Source: Ardenticatenales bacterium (GTDB taxonomy: Bacteria > Chloroflexota > Anaerolineae > Promineifilales > Promineifilaceae). Taken from it: DNA of 64,000 nt. How positions within the stretch are numbered: the first letter of the stretch is position 1; each line of letters starts with the position of its first letter. The notes under the pieces are model-generated. The model was not told the DNA's origin and did not search any database. It worked only from the letters and a program-made list of their open reading frames with translations. Where the stretch lies: contig JACKBM010000030.1 in assembly GCA_020634575.1 (NCBI GenBank), forward strand, positions 10,666 through 74,665. The letters run 5' to 3'. The position numbers and the translations under genes are program-made. Below, one piece after another: positions 50,692-60,347 of the stretch.

Positions 50692-51684
50692 ATGGCGCAT
50701 CTACTCGAGGTAAACAATCTAGTCACCCGCTTTTACACAGAAGAGGGTACTGTTCATGCCGTAAACGGCATCTCCTACACCCTGGATGAAGGCGAATCTG
50801 TCGCCATCGTGGGGGAGAGCGGTTGCGGTAAATCTGTAGGCGTTCTATCCGTATTGCGTCTTATCCCTTCGCCGCCTGGCCGTATCGCCGGCGGCGAAGT
50901 TTTTTACGCTGGCCGAGACCTGCTCCAGGTCTCTGAAGAAGAGATGCGCAGCGTTCGGGGGCGGGAAATCGCCATGATTTTCCAGGATCCGATGACCTCG
51001 CTTAACCCGGTGCTGACCATTGAACGTCAGATGCGCGACGGTCTGGAATACCACCTGGGGATGAATAAGGAACAAGCCCGGGAGCGCTCCGCTGAGATGC
51101 TGGCCCTGGTTGGTATTGCCAATCCCCTGGACCGCTTGAGCGACTATCCGCACCAGTTCTCCGGTGGCCAGCGCCAGCGCATCATGATCGCGATGGCTCT
51201 CGCCTGTAACCCCTCCATCCTCATTGCTGATGAGCCGACAACCGCCCTGGATGTCACCATTCAGGCACAGATTACGGAGTTGGTGACTCAGCTTAAAGAG
51301 AAGATGGGTATGGCGGTCATCTGGATTACCCATGACCTGGGCGTTGTCGCCGGTCTGGTAGAAAAAGTGATCGTCATGTACGCTGGCTTCATCGTGGAGA
51401 TGGCCAATGTCCGTGATATTTACAAGGACACAAGCCATCCCTACACACTGGGCTTGCTGCAATCATTGCCGAAAGTAAATGCCCGTGATCGTCAACGGCT
51501 GGTACCCATCAAGGGGCTGCCGCCGGATCTTTTGAGTGAGCCGACCTTCTGTCCTTATGCGCCCCGCTGTCCTTTTGCTATTGAAAAGTGCTGGCAAGAA
51601 TTACCAACTTTGATTGAGGTGGGTGAGGGGCATACTGCCGCCTGCTTCAGGACGGCGGAAGTGCGCGGCGCCAAACTGGGCTGA
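50692..51684 (+). CDS. oppD: Peptide ABC transporter ATP-binding protein (OppD/DppD-like)
   Basis: A 330-aa ATPase. Walker A is GESGCGKS, the signature is FSGGQRQR, Walker B is [13 protein letters not shown], with H-loop ITHDLG. The C-terminal oligopeptide extension has [17 protein letters not shown], a Cys-rich motif that in some homologues binds an iron-sulphur cluster. The start at 50692 fits the family N-terminus ([12 protein letters not shown]), but AAGGAG ends only 1 nt before it, an unusually tight spacing. It energises peptide import together with OppF. Confidence 0.92.
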   Translation: MAHLLEVNNLVTRFYTEEGTVHAVNGISYTLDEGESVAIVGESGCGKSVGVLSVLRLIPSPPGRIAGGEVFYAGRDLLQVSEEEMRSVRGREIAMIFQDPMTSLNPVLTIERQMRDGLEYHLGMNKEQARERSAEMLALVGIANPLDRLSDYPHQFSGGQRQRIMIAMALACNPSILIADEPTTALDVTIQAQITELVTQLKEKMGMAVIWITHDLGVVAGLVEKVIVMYAGFIVEMANVRDIYKDTSHPYTLGLLQSLPKVNARDRQRLVPIKGLPPDLLSEPTFCPYAPRCPFAIEKCWQELPTLIEVGEGHTAACFRTAEVRGAKLG

Positions 51685-51762
51685 TAGAGTGGCGTAGAAA
51701 AAGGCTGGCTGTGCTGTCTGGCGACCGGGTAACATGTGGAAGAGAAGCAGGGATTAGGATCA

Positions 51763-52770
51763 ATGAGTAAACAGGAAGGCAAAGAAGCCCTCGTCAAAGT
51801 TAGAGACTTGAAAATGCACTTTCCGATTCGTCGCGGCGTGTTCAAGCGGCAGGTTGGGGCAATTCAGGCAGTTGATGGTGTCTCGTTTGATATTTTCCGT
51901 GGCGAGACGCTGGGGCTGGTAGGAGAGAGTGGTTGTGGCAAATCCACAACTGGCCGGGCCATTTTGCAGTTGCTAACACCAACTGATGGCAATGTTTATT
52001 TTGGCGATGAAAATCTGATCGGGATGCCTCGTGCCAAGTTGCGTGAGGCCCGGCGCCACATGCAGATGATCTTTCAGGATCCCTATGCGTCGCTGAACCC
52101 GCGAATGACCATTGGCCAGATTATCAGCGAACCTCTGGCGATTCAAGGCATTGGCGATTACACCAGTCGCCGTGAGCGGGTCAAAGAGTTGTTGGAACTG
52201 GTTGGCCTGAACCCGCGCTATGTGCGCCGTTTCCCTCACGAATTTTCCGGCGGGCAACGGCAGCGTATCGGTATCGCTCGCGCCCTGTCCACTAACCCGA
52301 CCTTTATCGTGGCTGATGAGCCCATCTCGGCGCTGGACGTCTCGGTACAGGCCCAGGTGGTGAACCTGCTGGACGACTTGAAGAAAGACCTTGGTCTGAC
52401 CTATCTGTTTATCGCCCACGATCTTTCGATGGTGCGTTACATCAGCGACCGGGTTGCGGTCATGTATCTTGGGCGTATTGTTGAACTGGGTTTTCGGGAT
52501 GAGGTTTATGATCATCCGCTACACCCCTATTCTCAGGCTCTACTCTCGGCTATCCCGGTCGCGGACCCGGATATCGAGTTAGAAAGAAAGCGGATTATTC
52601 TGGAGGGCGATGTCCCCAGCCCGGCAAACCCGCCGTCTGGCTGTCGTTTTCACCCCCGCTGCCGCTTCGCGACCGAAGTATGCCAGCAGGAAGATCCGCT
52701 GTTTCGTGAATTGAGCACGGGGGACACCCAGCATTGGGTGGCCTGCCACCATGCTGAAGATTTTCTGTAA
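51763..52770 (+). CDS. oppF: Peptide ABC transporter ATP-binding protein (OppF/DppF-like)
   Basis: A 335-aa ATPase: Walker [12 protein letters not shown], signature [15 protein letters not shown], Walker [17 protein letters not shown]-loop IAHDLS, and the C-terminal [15 protein letters not shown]ys motif. [16 protein letters not shown] is the OppF-type start. The ATG at 51763 has AGGA upstream; a GTG 27 nt earlier is in frame. It is 78 nt after oppD. Confidence 0.93.
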   Translation: MSKQEGKEALVKVRDLKMHFPIRRGVFKRQVGAIQAVDGVSFDIFRGETLGLVGESGCGKSTTGRAILQLLTPTDGNVYFGDENLIGMPRAKLREARRHMQMIFQDPYASLNPRMTIGQIISEPLAIQGIGDYTSRRERVKELLELVGLNPRYVRRFPHEFSGGQRQRIGIARALSTNPTFIVADEPISALDVSVQAQVVNLLDDLKKDLGLTYLFIAHDLSMVRYISDRVAVMYLGRIVELGFRDEVYDHPLHPYSQALLSAIPVADPDIELERKRIILEGDVPSPANPPSGCRFHPRCRFATEVCQQEDPLFRELSTGDTQHWVACHHAEDFL

Positions 52771-52925
52771 AGGTTTCAATCTTTAACGTCTTGTTCGGGA
52801 GGTGAAGAGGCAAAAAGATCAGAAATTGTTTCCAATTGTGCCGGCCGATGTGACAGGGACTGCCTGCTCGGGATGCCGGACCATTGCTAAGTTTGTGTTA
52901 GTTTGCTCATAACAGGAGAAGCATT

Positions 52926-55028
52926 ATGTTTAGCAACAAAAAAGCCTTGGCTTTAGTAGGGCTGCTCCTTCTTTCGCTGCTGGCAGTTGCCTGCCAGCCG
53001 GAAGAGGTTGTGGTCACCTCTGTGGTCGAGGTAGAGAAAGAGGTAACCCGCGTGGTTACCGAAACCGAAATGGTTGAAGGCGAGGCGGTTGAAGTAACCC
53101 GTGTCGTCACCGAGACGGTTGTCGAAGAAGTCGTCGTCACCGCCGCCCCTGAAGGCGAAGAGATGATGTCTTTCGACCAGGCGCCGGACCCGACCACTTA
53201 TACCTCAATGACCATTGGGGATATCGACACGATGGACCCGAACCTGGCCTATGATACAGCCAGCGGCAGCCTCATCGAAAACGTAATGGAAGGGTTAATC
53301 TACTATAACCATACGGATGGCACCAGTTATATTCCCCAGCTGGCCACTGAAGTACCTACTGAGGAAAATGGCGGCATCTCGGCCGATGGTTTGACCTATG
53401 TGTTCAACATCCGCGAGGGCGTGACCTTCCACGATGGTGGAACCTTGGAACCCCATGACTTCGCTTATAGTTTCCAGCGTGGTCTTCTGCAATCGGACCC
53501 GAATGGACCGCAGTGGCTGCTGCTTGAGCCGATTCTGGGTTATAGCTCAGGTGATGTGACCGAAGAGATCGCCGGTGGCGAATACGCTGGTGATGCTGAG
53601 TCTCTGCGTGCAAACGCATCTGCGGAAGAACTGTTGGCTGTCTGTGAGAAAGTCCAGGCTGCTGTTGTCGCTGATGATGACGCCGGCACGTTGACCTTCA
53701 ACCTGTCCCTGCCCTGGGGGCCGTTCCTGGCCACCCTGGCTCAGTCCTGGGGTTCGACATTTGACATGGAATGGGCCGTCGCCAACGGCGCCTGGGATGG
53801 CAGCTGCGAGACCTGGCAGAATTATTACGCGCCCGGGTCGGAGAACGACGAACTCTCCAGTATCATCAATGGTACCGGTCCCTACATGCTTGATCACTGG
53901 ACTCCTGGTGAGGAGTATGTCCTGACCGCCAACCCGAACTATTGGCGCACCGAACCCATCTGGGAAGGTGGCCCGAGTGGCGAAGCCCGTATCAAGACCG
54001 TCATTGTTCAGAGCGTAAGTGAATGGGGTACCCGTTTTGCCGCGCTGCAAGCTGGTGACGCGGAAACAGTTAGTGTGCCATCGGCAAATGAAACCCAGGT
54101 TGATCCCCTGGTAGGCGAATTCTGTGACTGGCAAACACTCGAATGTACGCCCAATGACGCTAATCCGAACGGTCAGCTACGCAAGTGGGATCTGCTGCCG
54201 AGTGTCTCTCGTGACGACGTCTTCATGGTATTTGATATCGCCACTGATGAAAACGGCAACAACCCATATATCGGTAGTGGTCAGCTGGACGGCAATGGTA
54301 TTCCGGCGAACTTCTTCTCCGACATCCATGTCCGCAAGGCCATGAACTATTGCTTTGATTATGACCTCTTCAATGAGGAAGTTTATCTGGGTAAGGGTGT
54401 CCGCAACAATGGTCCGATCATTCTCGGCATGCTGGGCTACAATCCGGATGGCGCGATGTATGAGTACGACCTCGATGCCTGTGCTGACGAATTTGCCCAG
54501 GCTTGGGATGGTGTTTTGCCGGAGACCGGTTTCCGTTTCCAGATCGCCTTCAACACTGGCAGCACAAGCCGCCAGTCTGTGGGTGAGATCTTCCAGGCGA
54601 ATTTGGCCTCGGTGAACGAGCTATACCAGGTCGAGATCGTCGGTCTGCCCTGGCCTACCTTCCTGCGTGCCTTCCGGGCGCGGCAGATCCCGGTAATTGT
54701 GAGTGGTTGGATCGAAGATATCCATGACCCGCACAACTGGGCGCAGCCGTTTACGGTTGGTACCTACGCTGGACGTCAGGCACTTCCTCAAGACCTCGTT
54801 GACCAATTCCAGGAGCTGGTTACGGCTGGCGTCCTGGCCGCCTCGCCTTCTGAGCGCGAGCAGATCTACTTCCAGTTACAGCAACTGCATCATGATGAAG
54901 CGATCCAGGTTACCTTGTTGCAGAGGACGTCGTATCGCTTTGAGCAGCGCTGGATGCAAGATTGGTTCTTCCGCGTTGGTCAGTTCGGTTCCTATTACTA
55001 CGCTTACGGCCTGGCTGGCGGCGAGTAA
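52926..55028 (+). CDS. Peptide-binding lipoprotein of the ABC transporter (SBP family 5)
   Basis: A 700-aa extracellular binding lipoprotein. Lipobox LLAVAC, acylated Cys23. Residues ~27-75 are a Val/Thr/Glu-rich tether with repeated EVTRVVTE. The family-5 solute-binding domain follows: MTIGDIDTMDPNLAYDTASGSLIENVMEGLIYYN, YVFNIREGVTFHDGG, NGTGPYMLDHWTPGEEYVLTANPNYW, DIHVRKAMNYCFD. AGGAGAAG precedes the ATG. It is followed by a terminator hairpin before the permeases, which would give more binding protein than permease. Confidence 0.93.
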   Translation: MFSNKKALALVGLLLLSLLAVACQPEEVVVTSVVEVEKEVTRVVTETEMVEGEAVEVTRVVTETVVEEVVVTAAPEGEEMMSFDQAPDPTTYTSMTIGDIDTMDPNLAYDTASGSLIENVMEGLIYYNHTDGTSYIPQLATEVPTEENGGISADGLTYVFNIREGVTFHDGGTLEPHDFAYSFQRGLLQSDPNGPQWLLLEPILGYSSGDVTEEIAGGEYAGDAESLRANASAEELLAVCEKVQAAVVADDDAGTLTFNLSLPWGPFLATLAQSWGSTFDMEWAVANGAWDGSCETWQNYYAPGSENDELSSIINGTGPYMLDHWTPGEEYVLTANPNYWRTEPIWEGGPSGEARIKTVIVQSVSEWGTRFAALQAGDAETVSVPSANETQVDPLVGEFCDWQTLECTPNDANPNGQLRKWDLLPSVSRDDVFMVFDIATDENGNNPYIGSGQLDGNGIPANFFSDIHVRKAMNYCFDYDLFNEEVYLGKGVRNNGPIILGMLGYNPDGAMYEYDLDACADEFAQAWDGVLPETGFRFQIAFNTGSTSRQSVGEIFQANLASVNELYQVEIVGLPWPTFLRAFRARQIPVIVSGWIEDIHDPHNWAQPFTVGTYAGRQALPQDLVDQFQELVTAGVLAASPSEREQIYFQLQQLHHDEAIQVTLLQRTSYRFEQRWMQDWFFRVGQFGSYYYAYGLAGGE

Positions 55029-55043
55029 TTTTTCAATAACTTC

Positions 55044-55078
55044 GGTGACTGCCACCATCTTGGTGGCAGTCACCTTTT
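55044..55078 (+). terminator. Intra-operon terminator after the binding protein
   Basis: A perfect 13-bp stem (55044-55056 with 55062-55074), 5-nt loop, then TTTT. It probably acts as a partial terminator. Confidence 0.85.
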
Positions 55079-55096
55079 CCGTTACTTGTTATAGGC

Positions 55097-55124
55097 AACC
55101 GATTATGCGACGATATAATCGGTT
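55097..55124. promoter_or_regulatory. 10-bp inverted repeat, possible operator
   Basis: AACCGATTAT (55097-55106) and ATAATCGGTT (55115-55124) are exact complements with an 8-nt spacer. The right arm contains TATAAT (55114-55119). This may be an operator-promoter for the permease genes, 35 nt upstream of the oppB start. Confidence 0.45.
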
Positions 55125-55158
55125 ACCTATGGCCAATAATAGGAATTGAGGTAGTCAA

Positions 55159-56223
55159 ATGCTTGCATACGTCATCCGCCGTTTGCTCATCATGCCCCTG
55201 ATTATGATAGGGGTTACAGTACTGATCTTTGCCATGCTGCAGACAATGGGGCCGGTGGAACGTTCTGCCCTTTATATCCGTGACATTCCCAAGACGGAAG
55301 GGCAGATTGAGGGTGTCATTCGTCGTTATGGCCTTGACAAACCCTTTCTGGTTCAGTACTGGAACTGGATGGTCGGGCTAAAAGATCCAGAGACAGGCGA
55401 ACGTGTCGGCGGCATTTTGCGCGGTGACCTTGGTTTTTCTCGTACCGGACGCGAGCCGGTCATTGATCTACTAAAGCGGCGGTTCCCGGCTACGCTTGAA
55501 TTAGCTATCTGGAGCGCCGCCCCCATTGTTCTTATCGGGATATGGATGGGCATCAAGGCTGCAATCAACCACAACAAGTTTATAGATCAGATATCTCGCG
55601 TATTCAGTATTCTAGGCTATTCGTTCCCGACCTTTGTGTTTGGACTACTGGTGTTGATGATTTTTTATGCTAATCTGGATTGGTTCCCACCTGGGAGGTT
55701 ATCAACTCAGTTCGGACAAGAGATCCTACGACCAGGATACAATCAGTTTACTCAGCTTGTCACAATTGATGCGCTGCTGAATGGCCGTTTTGACATCTTC
55801 ATAGATGCTTTGCGCCATATGGTCTTGCCCATCGTCACGCTCTCCTATCTTTCCTGGGCTTTGCTGCTGAAGGTAACACGCTCCTCCATGCTTGAATCTT
55901 TGCGGCAGGATTATGTGATGACAGCCCGGGCCAAGGGTTTGCCGGAAAAGACCGTGATTAGCCGGCATGTCCGGCCCAATGCCTTGATTCCGGTGACGAC
56001 GGTATCGGCCGGTGTCCTGGCTGGTCTGTTGAATGGGGTGGTTATCACTGAGACCATTTTCAATTATCCTGGCCTGGGTTCGGCTGCTGCTGCGGCGGCG
56101 GTTAGCCTGGATGTGTTAACCATGTTGGGCTTTGCGCTCTTTAACGGCTTCCTTTTTGTGGGCATTTTCCTGGTGGTTGATGTCCTTTACGGTCTCCTGG
56201 ATCCGCGCATCCGCCTCGGCTGA
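55159..56223 (+). CDS. oppB: Peptide ABC transporter permease (OppB/DppB-like)
   Basis: A 354-aa six-helix inner membrane permease: YVIRRLLIMPLIMIGVTVLIF (first TM), then LGYSFPTFVFGLLVLMIF, LPIVTLSYLSWALLLKVTRSSMLE with the coupling-helix DYVMTARAKGLPEKTV (EAA-type loop that contacts the ATPase), and a C-terminal VVDVLYGLLDPRIRLG. GAGGTAG precedes the ATG. Confidence 0.94.
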   Translation: MLAYVIRRLLIMPLIMIGVTVLIFAMLQTMGPVERSALYIRDIPKTEGQIEGVIRRYGLDKPFLVQYWNWMVGLKDPETGERVGGILRGDLGFSRTGREPVIDLLKRRFPATLELAIWSAAPIVLIGIWMGIKAAINHNKFIDQISRVFSILGYSFPTFVFGLLVLMIFYANLDWFPPGRLSTQFGQEILRPGYNQFTQLVTIDALLNGRFDIFIDALRHMVLPIVTLSYLSWALLLKVTRSSMLESLRQDYVMTARAKGLPEKTVISRHVRPNALIPVTTVSAGVLAGLLNGVVITETIFNYPGLGSAAAAAAVSLDVLTMLGFALFNGFLFVGIFLVVDVLYGLLDPRIRLG

Positions 56224-56278
56224 TGCGTCCTGAAAACGGGTTTGATACGCAAGATATGATTGCGAGGACAGGATTGTT

Positions 56279-57319
56279 ATGACGACACAAACACCATCAG
56301 CCGGTTCGATTGGGGCTGGTGAATTTGAACTCCGCCAGCAAGGACGCATAGAGAGAGCCCTCGGCCCCGAAGCTTACCGGATTCTGAAAGGGTTGGTGAC
56401 CAATCCCCTTTCAATCGTAGGGCTGTTACTCATCGCGCTCTTCATTCTGGTTGGCACCTTTGCCTATGTCATCGCTCCGCCACCGACCGCCAACTGGGAT
56501 CGAACGCTGATTCCGCGTGACGGCTTCCGGGCTGACCCCAAACCGCCGGGCACTGAGTGGGCCCGCAATGCGCCGGAGACCATGCCGTTCTGGTACAAAC
56601 CATTAACCGGTAATGACAGTTGGGTCCATGTCTGGGGCACGACAAGTGGTCAATATGACATCTTTTATGGCGTCATTTGGGGCACCCGCACGGCGCTGGT
56701 CATTGGCGGCCTCGTTGTCGCTTCATCGGCGGCGATCGGGATAACAGTAGGCGCTATAGCCGGCTTCTATGGTGGCTGGGTGGATGAAGTGCTGATGCGG
56801 GTGGTGGAGATCTTTATCGTCTTCCCCTTCCTCATCGCCGCCATGATCCTGGCCTCCATCCTGATCCCGGTCATGGGGCGAAGTATCTGGCCTTCATCGA
56901 TCGCGCTCATTGTGTTTGGTTGGACCGGCTACGCGCGCCTGCTGCGTGGCGACATTCTGGCCACCAAAGAGCGTGATTATGTGATGGCGGCCCGGGCCAG
57001 CGGCGCCTCGGACATCCGCCTGATCATGCGCCACGTGTTACCGAACGCAATTTTCCCTACTCTGGTGGTTTTGTCGCTGGACATGGGCTCGATTGTGCTC
57101 AGCTTTGCGGCACTCAGCTTCCTGGGCATTGGTGTGCAGGAAGGGTATGCCGACTGGGGGCAGATTGTCAGCCGGGCGCGCGACTGGATTCCCACGTTGC
57201 AGACCCATTGGTACATCGTGGTCTATCCAGGTCTGGCCCTGCTGTTGTACGGCCTGTCCTGGAACCTGGTTGGCGATGCGCTGCGCGACATTCTGGATCC
57301 CAAGCTACGCGGCAAATAG
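56279..57319 (+). CDS. oppC: Peptide ABC transporter permease (OppC/DppC-like)
   Basis: A 346-aa permease with a cytosolic N-terminus, a first TM near residue 40 (NPLSIVGLLLIALFILVG), a ~60-residue extracytoplasmic loop, WGTRTALVIGGLVVASS, the EAA-type KERDYVMAARASGASDIRLI coupling loop and the ending GDALRDILDPKLRGK. It is the last transporter gene; a terminator follows. Confidence 0.94.
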   Translation: MTTQTPSAGSIGAGEFELRQQGRIERALGPEAYRILKGLVTNPLSIVGLLLIALFILVGTFAYVIAPPPTANWDRTLIPRDGFRADPKPPGTEWARNAPETMPFWYKPLTGNDSWVHVWGTTSGQYDIFYGVIWGTRTALVIGGLVVASSAAIGITVGAIAGFYGGWVDEVLMRVVEIFIVFPFLIAAMILASILIPVMGRSIWPSSIALIVFGWTGYARLLRGDILATKERDYVMAARASGASDIRLIMRHVLPNAIFPTLVVLSLDMGSIVLSFAALSFLGIGVQEGYADWGQIVSRARDWIPTLQTHWYIVVYPGLALLLYGLSWNLVGDALRDILDPKLRGK

Positions 57320-57343
57320 CGTTCGCTTTGTGATAATGTACTC

Positions 57344-57378
57344 AGGGGCTGGCGGCGTTAGGGCCACAGCCCCTTTTT
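57344..57378 (+). terminator. Rho-independent terminator after oppC
   Basis: An 8-bp stem (57344-57351 with 57367-57374, AGGGGCTG type) followed by TTTTTG. The loop is long (15 nt). Confidence 0.75.
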
Positions 57379-57403
57379 GTTCTGTATGGGCCCTGGATAA
57401 CGT

Positions 57404-58132
57404 ATGAAGCAGTTGGCTCCTGGGGGGCTGATGGGTTGGGGGTTGTTTGTGGCTCTGCTGGCGCTGCTCCTGTTGACGGCGGCGCCAGCGCAGGGGTTAC
57501 CGGCCGGTCAAACCACCCCTACGCCCACCAGCCCGGCGCCCAGCCCCAGCCCCACCATCGACCGCCTGGCAGCTCCGCCCACCGTCGCCGCCCCCACCCA
57601 GGCAGACGATGGCGCCCAGCTCTATTGGCTCTGGTGCCAGCCCTGTCACGGTGATCAGGGCCAGGGACTCACCGACGAGTGGCGCGCCCAATACCCGCAA
57701 GAAGAACGGAATTGCTGGGCTTCTGGTTGCCATGGCGCGCAGCCATATGAAGATGGCTTCACCCTGCCGCGCGCCGTACCGGCTATCGTCGGGACGGACA
57801 GCCTGCTTCGTTTTGCCACAGTGGGCGATCTGTATGAATATATTCGGGTGACCATGCCTTATGAATATCCCGCCGTCCTCAGCGACGAGGAGTATCTGGC
57901 GGTTGCCGCTTTTTTGGCTCAGGCTCATGAGGTTTGGGATGGTGTTCCGCTGGATGGGCTACGCGCCCACGAGCTACCGTTGCGTCAGGCTGAACCCGCG
58001 GTAACCCCGCCGCCAGCTGAAACGGCGCCAGCCATCCCTGCGAATGGGCGCAGCACAATCCTGGCGGGCAGTGTGATCACGATGTTCCTGATACTGGGAG
58101 GCGTAGCCTTATGGCGTCAGATGCGCCAATAG
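57404..58132 (+). CDS. Membrane-anchored cytochrome c with CxxCH and CX4CH motifs
   Basis: A 242-aa exported protein: signal peptide ~1-30, TPTPTSPAPSPSP linker, cytochrome c domain ~65-180, C-terminal TM ~215-238. C78-Q-P-C81-H82 is a canonical haem c site and Met151 (VTMPYEYP) is the likely sixth ligand. A second motif, C104-x4-C109-H110 (CWASGCH), could bind a second haem in a rare spacing, or form a disulphide. It overlaps the next gene by 22 nt, so the two are probably partners in an electron-transfer step. Confidence 0.85.
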   Translation: MKQLAPGGLMGWGLFVALLALLLLTAAPAQGLPAGQTTPTPTSPAPSPSPTIDRLAAPPTVAAPTQADDGAQLYWLWCQPCHGDQGQGLTDEWRAQYPQEERNCWASGCHGAQPYEDGFTLPRAVPAIVGTDSLLRFATVGDLYEYIRVTMPYEYPAVLSDEEYLAVAAFLAQAHEVWDGVPLDGLRAHELPLRQAEPAVTPPPAETAPAIPANGRSTILAGSVITMFLILGGVALWRQMRQ

Positions 58133-59274
58133 AAGAAGAAAAAACGCCCCCGGCGCCGTTCCAGCTATTTCAAGCACCGGATCGTCAATGGGAGGCTGCC
58201 CGGGCCAGACTGGGCTTTTTAAATGGCCTGTTGATTGGCGTTGCTGTGGCCCTGGGCATCTGGGGCACAGAGCTGGTCGCCCTGCTCGGCGTCCCCTTCG
58301 CCGGTCGCTTTGTGCCCGTGCTGTTGGGGCTGCTCACCTTTGGCCTGCTAGGGGCTATCATTGGCTGGCTGACCGCTCGCCTGAACAAAGCTTTGGTCAC
58401 CATTCTATCGTGGCTGGCACTCACCGGGCTGTGGGCATATTTGGCCGGGCATCTGCCCTACAGAGCCTATACCTGGTATGCCTGGCTGCGTGCACCTGAG
58501 TTTTGGGGCACAGATATCTTCCCTTTTGCCGGCGCCGCCTGGGGCGCACTGGTCGTGGCCGGCCTGTTAACCCATATCGTGATTATTGTACTGGCCCTGT
58601 TACAGGAGTTCCGCCTCGAGGGGCTTCAGGCAACGCTGGGTCAGAATAAACGGCCGGGCCGCCGCACCTGGTTGTTGCTGCTGGCGCCGCTTCCCGTTGT
58701 CTTGTTGATGACCCTGGCAACCCACGTCACCGGCGGGGAACAGATCTGGCGAGCGCCCTATCTCGTCGACCACGCCATTCAGGTTGGTCGGGATTATCAG
58801 GGTGATCTGTTTGAGCTTAGCCGGCAAGAAGGGGTGAATTACAACGCTGTTGCCAGCATTCGCGACCAGATAGGTGGGCGCTACACGCTTCATCTCGGCG
58901 AGATCCTGCCGGAGATCGCCACCACTGTGGTTGTCGCCGATTTTGACAACGGCGCCTGGATTATATGTCGTATTCTCGCCGGCAATTTGAACTACTGCTT
59001 TGATGCTGCCCCGATATATTTCGCTGAGACCGCGGCGGCCATCGCTGGCGAGCCGCCGGCCGATTGCCTCAACTGTACCTTCCGTGATAGCTTCGATTGG
59101 CGTGGCTGGCTCCATCGCCGTCAGGATCAGCTCGGCGCCAATCCCACCATCACTCGTGAGCTAATGCAGGGTAATTTTGTCTGGCTGCGCATCAGTTCCA
59201 GCGAGAGCGACTATTCGGTGCGCTGTCAATTCCGCGGCCTTAACACGATCAAGCTGGACTGGTGTCAGGAATAG
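58111..59274 (+). CDS. Uncharacterised multi-TM membrane protein
   Basis: A 387-aa protein with about five TM helices in the first 200 residues (FLNGLLIGVAVALGIWG, FVPVLLGLLTFGLLGAIIG, LVTILSWLALTGLWAY, AWGALVVAGLLTHIVIIVLA, TWLLLLAPLPVVLLMTLA) and a soluble extracytoplasmic C-terminal half with Cys pairs (ICRILAGNLNYC, DCLNC, VRCQF). No family recognised. Overlap with the cytochrome gene suggests a joint role. Confidence 0.7.
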   Translation: MASDAPIEEEKTPPAPFQLFQAPDRQWEAARARLGFLNGLLIGVAVALGIWGTELVALLGVPFAGRFVPVLLGLLTFGLLGAIIGWLTARLNKALVTILSWLALTGLWAYLAGHLPYRAYTWYAWLRAPEFWGTDIFPFAGAAWGALVVAGLLTHIVIIVLALLQEFRLEGLQATLGQNKRPGRRTWLLLLAPLPVVLLMTLATHVTGGEQIWRAPYLVDHAIQVGRDYQGDLFELSRQEGVNYNAVASIRDQIGGRYTLHLGEILPEIATTVVVADFDNGAWIICRILAGNLNYCFDAAPIYFAETAAAIAGEPPADCLNCTFRDSFDWRGWLHRRQDQLGANPTITRELMQGNFVWLRISSSESDYSVRCQFRGLNTIKLDWCQE

Positions 59275-59283
59275 GGCAGTCCC

Positions 59284-60183
59284 TTACTGGCCCTGCAATG
59301 TCACCTTGAATTGGATTTGACCGGCGACGTCACCTAGATTTTCGATGCCCACGAAGTAGGGTGTTGTTTCTCGCAGCTGCAGACCCTCGATGGCTGTGAC
59401 GCCGCCGAAGAGCGTTGGCGTGACCGGCGCTCCATCGCTACCGAAAATGCTGACAGTCAGGTCCATCTCTTCTTCGGTCGCCACCACGCTTAGATCGACA
59501 ACTTCACCGGCTGTGCCGTTGAAATAGACGCCCGCCAGTTCACCTGCTTGCACTACAGTGGTTACGCTCTGGCCGTAGGTGATTTCTTGGTCAATATAAT
59601 TGATCTCAGCCAGCGTGTAGATCTTGATGGAATCGACAAAAAGCTGGTTCGTATTGATGATGGCTTCCTGGTCATTACCCGGACCTGTGCTTAAGAGCAA
59701 AATAATGCGCTCGTCGACAACAATAAAGGTGAATATGACGAGGTAATCTTTGTCATTCGCGAGCTGGTGGGCGATGGCGGTGGCGCCGGGATAGCCGGCC
59801 ACAGTGAGGGGCGAGGCGACAGTGGCGCGTTGTAGATCATTCTGCTGGGCGAGCAAGGCGTTCAGGATCTCAGTGGGTGAACCATTGCCGAAAACCGAGG
59901 CCCCGGCCGTTTCCAGGATGATCCCGGCCTCATTGTCGAGGTCGCCAACCTGACCAGATTCCACAAAAGCCTGGCTGGAGGAGAAGATGGCGCCGCTGCC
60001 CGAGCCAAAATGATGCCAGGCACGCGGATACATCGCCTTGAGCACAACCGTTTCCAGAGCCGTGACATAAGGGATATACGGATCGTTTGCAAATGCGTCT
60101 GACGTGGTCAGCGCCGCCGGCTGGGAGCAACCGCTCACCAGCAAAATTAGCCATAAAAGGGCCAGGCCCCAGGATTTTTTCAT
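59284..60183 (-). CDS. Uncharacterised lipoprotein
   Basis: A 299-aa predicted lipoprotein; lipobox LLVSGC. The start at 60183 has GGAGC 6 nt upstream; an ATG at 60195 is in frame. Residues ~55-190 resemble PsbP/DUF-type envelope domains (YPRAWHHFGSG, VAGYPGATAIAHQLANDKDYLVIFTFIV) and ~195-299 a PPC-like beta domain (EITYGQSVTTVVQAGELAGVYFNG, GLQLRETTPYFVGIENLGDVAG). Function unknown. It faces the membrane-protein gene convergently, 9 nt apart. Confidence 0.7.
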   Translation of the reverse strand: MKKSWGLALLWLILLVSGCSQPAALTTSDAFANDPYIPYVTALETVVLKAMYPRAWHHFGSGSGAIFSSSQAFVESGQVGDLDNEAGIILETAGASVFGNGSPTEILNALLAQQNDLQRATVASPLTVAGYPGATAIAHQLANDKDYLVIFTFIVVDERIILLLSTGPGNDQEAIINTNQLFVDSIKIYTLAEINYIDQEITYGQSVTTVVQAGELAGVYFNGTAGEVVDLSVVATEEEMDLTVSIFGSDGAPVTPTLFGGVTAIEGLQLRETTPYFVGIENLGDVAGQIQFKVTLQGQ

Positions 60184-60347
60184 ATTTTGCTCCATGCGTA
60201 ACCCGCGTAATATAGCAAACTTTCAGACCCCACGGTAATGGCCGAGGTCGCCTTTTTACTCAGCCCGCCCGGCAGTATAATCGCCGGTGCACTTTCAATG
60301 GGGAAAGCCTGATTTACCCGTTTAGCAAAATCGGAGATACCGCACCT

